Assembly: GCA_035295125.1 (NCBI GenBank)
Contig: DATGJP010000080.1
Location: 124,001-188,000, forward strand
Direction of reading: 5' to 3'
Source: JAICMB01 sp035295125
GTDB taxonomy: Bacteria > Acidobacteriota > Terriglobia > Bryobacterales > Bryobacteraceae
Length of the DNA: 64,000 nucleotides
In this document: piece by piece, positions 60,691-64,000 of the stretch
Layout of the letters: each line of letters begins with the position of its first letter
Numbering within the stretch: position 1 is the first letter of the stretch
The notes under the pieces: generated by a model
What the model saw: only the letters and a program-made list of their open reading frames with translations
The model's database searches: none
What the model was told of the DNA's origin: nothing
Made by a program: the position numbers and the translations under genes

Positions 60691-61535
60691 GCGCTATCAA
60701 CTGGCCCGCAACACTCGCAGCCCAGGCGGACGTAACCAACCCATTATTGAGCACGCCCGCCCGAGCCCTGGCATCCAACCATGCGCTCTCACCCTCGCAG
60801 GTGAGCACCTGGCAGGACTGCCCCGCCCGATGGTATTACGGCCACGTCCTCAACCTGCCAGACCCCCCAAACGGGGGCCTGGCACTAGGGCGAGCATTGC
60901 ACGCCACCATAGCGGCGTACCTTCAGCGCAAGGCCAACGAATCGCCTATGGTGCCCTGGGAACATGGCGAGGCATTTTTCCGCCGGCAATTCCAGGAAGA
61001 ACTACACGAGGCACGACTGGCGGCAGACGAGCAGCCCCTCGCCCTCGCGAGCAAGGGAGTCGAGATGCTGTCGGCCTGGCTGCGCAAGATCGAGCCCGAG
61101 CTTTACCCCGCGACCTGGGAAGGCAAGCCCGCCGTCGAAGTGCCGCTTACCGGCTTGATCGGCGGCGTCCCGGTGCACGCCATCGCCGACGTCATCACCG
61201 CCGAGGGAATCGTCCACGACTTCAAAACCGCGTCGAAGAAATCCGGCAGTTTGAAACCCGACCACGCCCTGCAACTGACCACGTACGCGATGCTCGCGTG
61301 CCGGCAGATCGGCCGCTTGTGGACGATCACGAAAGCCGCAACGGTCGCCGTCGACCAGCACACGCTCATGGTCGATGCACAACAGCGGCTGTACGCGAAT
61401 TCGCTTTACCAGATCGCCGCCGAAGGAATGCAGAGCGGCATCTATCCGCCCCGCCGCTCGTCATTCCTTTGCAGCAAAAAGCATTGCGCCTTCGTGAAGC
61501 AGTGCACCGGCGAGTGGGGCGGTGAAGTGGATTAG
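60687..61535 (+). CDS. PD-(D/E)XK nuclease with iron-sulfur cysteine set (RecB/Cas4-like)
   Basis: Length 282 residues. The four expected cysteines are present: Cys45 (CPARWYY) and the C-terminal CSKKHCAFVKQC (Cys262, Cys267, Cys273). Catalytic positions are His72 (GRALH), Asp168 (IADVI), Asp178 and Lys180 (HDFK), and Gln196 (QLTTY). This arrangement matches Cas4 and AddB/RecB-type nuclease domains, which process DNA ends. Unlike Cas4 in CRISPR loci, there is no CRISPR array here. It is the last gene of a three-gene operon. Confidence 0.85.
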   Translation: MSAINWPATLAAQADVTNPLLSTPARALASNHALSPSQVSTWQDCPARWYYGHVLNLPDPPNGGLALGRALHATIAAYLQRKANESPMVPWEHGEAFFRRQFQEELHEARLAADEQPLALASKGVEMLSAWLRKIEPELYPATWEGKPAVEVPLTGLIGGVPVHAIADVITAEGIVHDFKTASKKSGSLKPDHALQLTTYAMLACRQIGRLWTITKAATVAVDQHTLMVDAQQRLYANSLYQIAAEGMQSGIYPPRRSSFLCSKKHCAFVKQCTGEWGGEVD

Positions 61536-61744
61536 TCAGCAACTCCGGGACGGCGCCGACAGCCAGGCGCCGCCCCGCCCTGCGGATCGCGCGCATGGGA
61601 TACCACCATGTATTCCTCTGGGAGTATGCCGCCAGCCACGAAATTTTCCGACGGCGGGCGGTTTGTGCGTGTCCAGGCCGCGGCAGGACGCGGGAAGCGC
61701 GCAGGCTCACTGCCGCCCACACACCGGCCGGTAAGGTGTCGAAA

Positions 61745-61798
61745 GCGTATGATGGGGACGCAAGCGAATTCCATAGCCACTGGAGGACGTTGCATGGC
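61745..61798 (+). promoter_or_regulatory. Leader/promoter of the TIR gene, duplicated at 63617
   Basis: Contains GCGTATGAT, GGGG, GAATTCCA, GGAGGACGTTGC and the start ATG at 61794. A GGTGTCGAAA half-site (61735-61744) is just upstream. Blocks in the same order occur at 63617-63671 before another ATG. Confidence 0.6.
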
Positions 61799-62921
61799 AA
61801 ATCCGGTACACTTCGCAAAACTCAAAGAGGGAGTAAGCGCCTGGCACACTTGGCTCTTTAAACACGTGGACACAGCTGCGGACCTCCGTGAGGCGAAGCT
61901 CCGTCGCGCAAAGCTCGGCGGAGCGAATCTGTGCGAGGCGAACGCCCAGGATGCCGACCTCCGAGACGCGAACCTCAGCGGGGCAAACCTCAGCGGCGCA
62001 AACCTCTGCGGCGCCGACCTCAGCGGGGCGAACCTCTCGGGCGCGGACCTCACCGACGCTGAGCTTGACGAAGCTAACCTCAGTCACTCGGATCTCAGCG
62101 AAGCGGTCCTCAATTACGCGGATCTCAGCGAAGCGGTCCTCAACGACGCGCACCTCTACGCAGCGAACCTCCTCCTAGCTAATCTCTCTAAGGCGACCCT
62201 CTTCAATGCAAACCTGTTTATGACGAATTTCTTTGGAGCGAACTTCTTTGAAACAAACTTCAGCCAGGCGAGACTTCGATTAACCAACTTCGCCGCCGTC
62301 AACCTCAGTACGGCCAAGGAACTTCAAACGGTAATTCATGAGGGTCCGTCTCCCATTAGCATCGATACATTCTACATGTCTCAAGGCAAGATCCCGGAAG
62401 TTTTTCTCCGCGGCTGTGGCGTGCCCGAACAATTCATCACGTATGCACGCTCGCTTGTTTCGAACCCGATCGAGTTTTACTCCTGTTTCATCAGCTACTC
62501 CACCAAAAATGGCGCTTTCGCCCAACGATTGCACGTCGATTTGCAAGCTAGCGGCTTACGCGTCTGGTTTGCTCCCGAGGACCTGAAAATTGGCGACCGG
62601 TTCCAGGAGCGCATTGAAGAGTCAATCCGCCTCTATGACAAAGTAATGATCATCCTGTCCAGGGCATCGATCCAGAGCGCCTGGGTGGAGCGCGAAGTAA
62701 ACGCGGCGTGGGAGCGCGAAAGGCGCGAGAAGCGACTCGTGCTGTTTCCAATCCGAATCGATAACGCGGTGATGACCGCACCCGCCCCCTGGGCAGCCGA
62801 CCTCCGCCGGCAGCGGCACATCGGCGACTTCTCGGGTTGGAAGGACCATGACGCCTACCAAAAAGCCCTGACGCGTCTGCTACGCGACCTGCAGGCGGAA
62901 ACCCCGGCGCCCTCAATTTAA
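61794..62921 (+). CDS. Pentapeptide-repeat and TIR-domain fusion protein
   Basis: Length 375 residues from the ATG at 61794, with GGAGGA well placed upstream. Residues 29-173 form about 29 pentapeptide repeats (ADLRDANLSGANLSGANL), predicted to be a right-handed quadrilateral beta-helix. A linker leads to a TIR domain (229-345) beginning SCFISYSTKNGAFAQRLH, with WFAPEDLKIGDRF and SAWVEREV, in which Glu299 is the likely NAD-hydrolase residue. TIR domains act in phage defence as NADases; pentapeptide repeats may sense or mimic a nucleic-acid-like ligand. The fusion suggests a self-contained defence effector. Its role is inferred. Confidence 0.85.
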   Translation: MANPVHFAKLKEGVSAWHTWLFKHVDTAADLREAKLRRAKLGGANLCEANAQDADLRDANLSGANLSGANLCGADLSGANLSGADLTDAELDEANLSHSDLSEAVLNYADLSEAVLNDAHLYAANLLLANLSKATLFNANLFMTNFFGANFFETNFSQARLRLTNFAAVNLSTAKELQTVIHEGPSPISIDTFYMSQGKIPEVFLRGCGVPEQFITYARSLVSNPIEFYSCFISYSTKNGAFAQRLHVDLQASGLRVWFAPEDLKIGDRFQERIEESIRLYDKVMIILSRASIQSAWVEREVNAAWERERREKRLVLFPIRIDNAVMTAPAPWAADLRRQRHIGDFSGWKDHDAYQKALTRLLRDLQAETPAPSI

Positions 62922-62939
62922 GCCATCAGGACACCATTT

Positions 62940-62962
62940 CGACACCTGTCCGAATTGTCCGG
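62940..62962 (+). promoter_or_regulatory. CGACA-type operator-like site, copy 3
   Basis: CGACACCTGTCC followed by GAATTGTCCGG, 20 bases upstream of the ATG at 62983. It matches the gene-strand form of the site at 57578 at about 17 of 21 positions. Confidence 0.55.
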
Positions 62963-62982
62963 ATCCACGCTACCGTGAATCA

Positions 62983-63174
62983 ATGAAGCGCCGCGACCCG
63001 AAGACCGGCAAATTCAAACAGGGCATGAAGGCACTGACGAAGGAACTCGGCAGCCAGCCGGTACAGCTGCGGCCGCAAGCTGGCCACTGCCCCACGTGCC
63101 TCGCGCAGCTCACGCCTGCAGGAGCCGGCCACAAACCAGGCTGCAATCACCTCGCGCCTGCGCAGTCGGCATGA
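62983..63174 (+). CDS. Small zinc-binding-like protein
   Basis: Length 63 residues. Basic N-terminus (KRRDPKTGKFKQGMKALTK) followed by a CxxC...CNH zinc-ribbon-like segment (HCPTCLAQL...HKPGCNH). Under the CGACA-type site, it could be a DNA-binding or anti-repressor-type small protein. No known family. Confidence 0.55.
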   Translation: MKRRDPKTGKFKQGMKALTKELGSQPVQLRPQAGHCPTCLAQLTPAGAGHKPGCNHLAPAQSA

Positions 63175-63268
63175 ACGACGACGGCGCCGCATAATCGTCA
63201 ACCCCCGCAGCGAAATCACTTCCACGGTCGGCTCCCCCTGCCATCCGACCAGATAGAATTAGGGGCGC

Positions 63269-63490
63269 ATGAAGCTTTATGCGGTGACGTGCAAAAGCTG
63301 CGGTCATGCCATACCGCTAAAGGACACGCTCGGCGAAACGTTTCCTGTTGACAGAACAGTTGAAGTGGAGTGCCGGTGCCACGAGAAGCACCCTTACGCT
63401 AAAGACGACCTTTTTCCCATCGGCGAATTTGAGTTTACGGAGAATATCACAGCTCGCAGGCCTTCGGAGACCAATCGCGGCCGACACTGA
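63269..63490 (+). CDS. Small zinc-ribbon-like protein
   Basis: Length 73 residues. Begins MKLYAVTCKSCGHAIP, with later ECRCHEKHP; together these give four possible zinc ligands. GATAGAATTAGGGG lies just before the ATG and may be a promoter's -10 region. No recognised family. Confidence 0.5.
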   Translation: MKLYAVTCKSCGHAIPLKDTLGETFPVDRTVEVECRCHEKHPYAKDDLFPIGEFEFTENITARRPSETNRGRH

Positions 63491-63616
63491 ATCGGTGCTC
63501 AAGCCGGGCCCGCATCGCTCGCTGGCGCTCGCGCGCGGCCGCTCGCCGCGGCGATACTCCAACCTAATCTGGACTTGCTAGATCCGAATTGATCCGCCCA
63601 CATTGACGTGAGAGTC

Positions 63617-63671
63617 GCGTATGATAGGGGCGAACCCGAATTCCACTTGCGACCGGAAACCGTTGCATGGC
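63617..63671 (+). repeat. Second copy of the TIR-gene leader
   Basis: Shares GCGTATGAT, GGGG, GAATTCCA and GTTGCATGGC with 61745-61798 in the same order and at nearly the same spacing; the ribosome site is weaker (CGGAAACC instead of GGAGGAC). Confidence 0.6.
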
Positions 63672-63741
63672 CCACTCGGTCTGCATCTCCGAGATCACGA
63701 AGGCGTGGAATCGTGGAATGCGCCCAGGAAGCCCTTCCTAG
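63667..63741 (+). pseudogene. Truncated ORF after the duplicated leader
   Basis: The ATG in the duplicated leader opens a 24-residue frame (MAHSVCISEITKAWNRGMRP...) that stops at 63739-63741. It does not resemble the TIR protein. It may be the remnant of another cargo gene that once used the same promoter, or a short peptide gene. Confidence 0.35.
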
Positions 63742-63872
63742 TCGCAGTCAATACTCCGGGGGGAGTCCACAAGGCAGGCCTCCGCGCGGTCCAGCCCGTC
63801 AGTCGGCCGGACTTCAGAGCTTCTGTCCCACGTTCAAGGACCGTGAACGGCTGGCCGTGAAAGGCGAGAAAA

Positions 63873-64000
63873 ATGAGTGCACGTGTATTGTGTGGTCTTT
63901 TCACCCTTCTACTTTTGCCCCTATTACTGAATGCCGAGACAACAACAAAGCAGAATCAGTTAGCGGTCAAAAACTGGCCCGCACCAATCTACTGGCAGCC
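63873..64000 (+). CDS. N-terminal fragment of a secreted protein (partial)
   Basis: The ATG at 63873 follows AAGGCGAG and opens a signal peptide (CGLFTLLLLPLLLNAE) followed by mature sequence starting with TTTKQNQLAVKNWPAPIYWQP. The rest of the gene lies outside the window. It could mark the return to chromosomal genes or further island cargo. Confidence 0.55.
   Translation, partial: MSARVLCGLFTLLLLPLLLNAETTTKQNQLAVKNWPAPIYWQ

Larger units (their letters stand above)
63491..63872. other. Spacer with a duplicated leader and truncated ORF
   Basis: Contains a GC-rich stretch (63500-63560) and the second copy of the TIR-gene leader (63617-63671). A 24-residue ORF follows (63667-63741). Other open frames are not credible. 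Confidence 0.5.

Noticed and set aside
60687..61535. Cas4 of a CRISPR locus
   Set aside because: The nuclease has Cas4-like residues, but no CRISPR repeats or other cas genes are present in the window.
63621..63860. A 79-residue frame before the final secreted-protein gene
   Set aside because: It crosses the duplicated leader, has no plausible start signal and has mixed composition.

Overview
The window is a GC-rich bacterial chromosome segment that looks like an acidobacterium of the Solibacter/Bryobacter type. That placement is inferred from gene content, not from an rRNA gene (none is present): a TPR-type Ser/Thr kinase with a Sigma70_ECF-type sigma factor, tandem FG-GAP/ASPIC-UnbV (CRTAC1) proteins, several periplasmic amidohydrolases, a DUF4214 protein, LptD, and short palindromic intergenic repeats. 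No rRNA, tRNA, CRISPR array, transposase or integrase was recognised.

From 1 to about 48.3 kb the DNA is ordinary chromosome. Regions in order: the tail of a GH3 glycosidase; kinase, zinc-ribbon protein and ECF sigma factor (0.2-4.5 kb); secreted proteins including a PBP4-type D,D-peptidase (4.5-7.7 kb); an SDR/PLP-lyase pair, a TIGR04325-type methyltransferase, an amidohydrolase next to a class I isoprenoid-synthase-like enzyme, and a Gfo/Idh/MocA oxidoreductase (7.7-14.6 kb); sugar-nucleotide pyrophosphorylases GlgC and a ManC type (15.7-18.2 kb); LexA, an RDD protein, LptD, a glycosyltransferase and an aminotransferase (19.5-25.4 kb); a GH130-like protein with two CRTAC1 proteins in one tight minus-strand unit (25.4-29.8 kb); DciA-like, GatC, GatA and superoxide dismutase (30.3-33.1 kb); a lipoprotein, an M49-like metallopeptidase, a DUF4214 protein, PhzF with a deoxyhypusine-synthase-like protein, and RNase R (33.2-41.0 kb); and an overlapping minus-strand unit for a 2-oxoacid:ferredoxin oxidoreductase (alpha/gamma fusion plus beta) with a GltD-like flavoprotein carrying a ferredoxin tail (43.7-48.3 kb). 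Eight intergenic gaps in this part carry copies of a palindromic repeat with the core GCAGGCGGTTTCGCCTGC.

From about 48.3 kb to 63.9 kb the character changes to an accessory island. It has a winged-helix replication-initiator-like protein, an excisionase-like double-HTH protein, an XRE-type regulator, a DUF5681 protein, many small zinc-binding or unrecognised ORFs, and a compact operon of an unknown acidic-tailed protein, a phage-type zinc-finger protein and a PD-(D/E)XK nuclease with an iron-sulfur cysteine set. Between these sit less GC-rich cargo genes: a Schlafen AlbA_2 protein, a protein with a HEPN-like Rx4H motif, an alpha/beta hydrolase bracketed by 50-bp direct repeats, and a pentapeptide-repeat/TIR fusion. 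GC-rich non-coding tracts with strong inverted repeats separate the cargo. No phage structural genes and no integrase are visible, so this may be a satellite, an integrated plasmid remnant, or part of a larger element whose other end lies outside the window.

The most unusual signals are in the island: a shared operator-like sequence built from CGACA half-sites next to several promoters; a duplicated leader ahead of the TIR gene and ahead of a truncated ORF 1.9 kb further on; the direct-repeat-bounded hydrolase cassette; and the pentapeptide-TIR protein, which is the best candidate for an undescribed defence effector.
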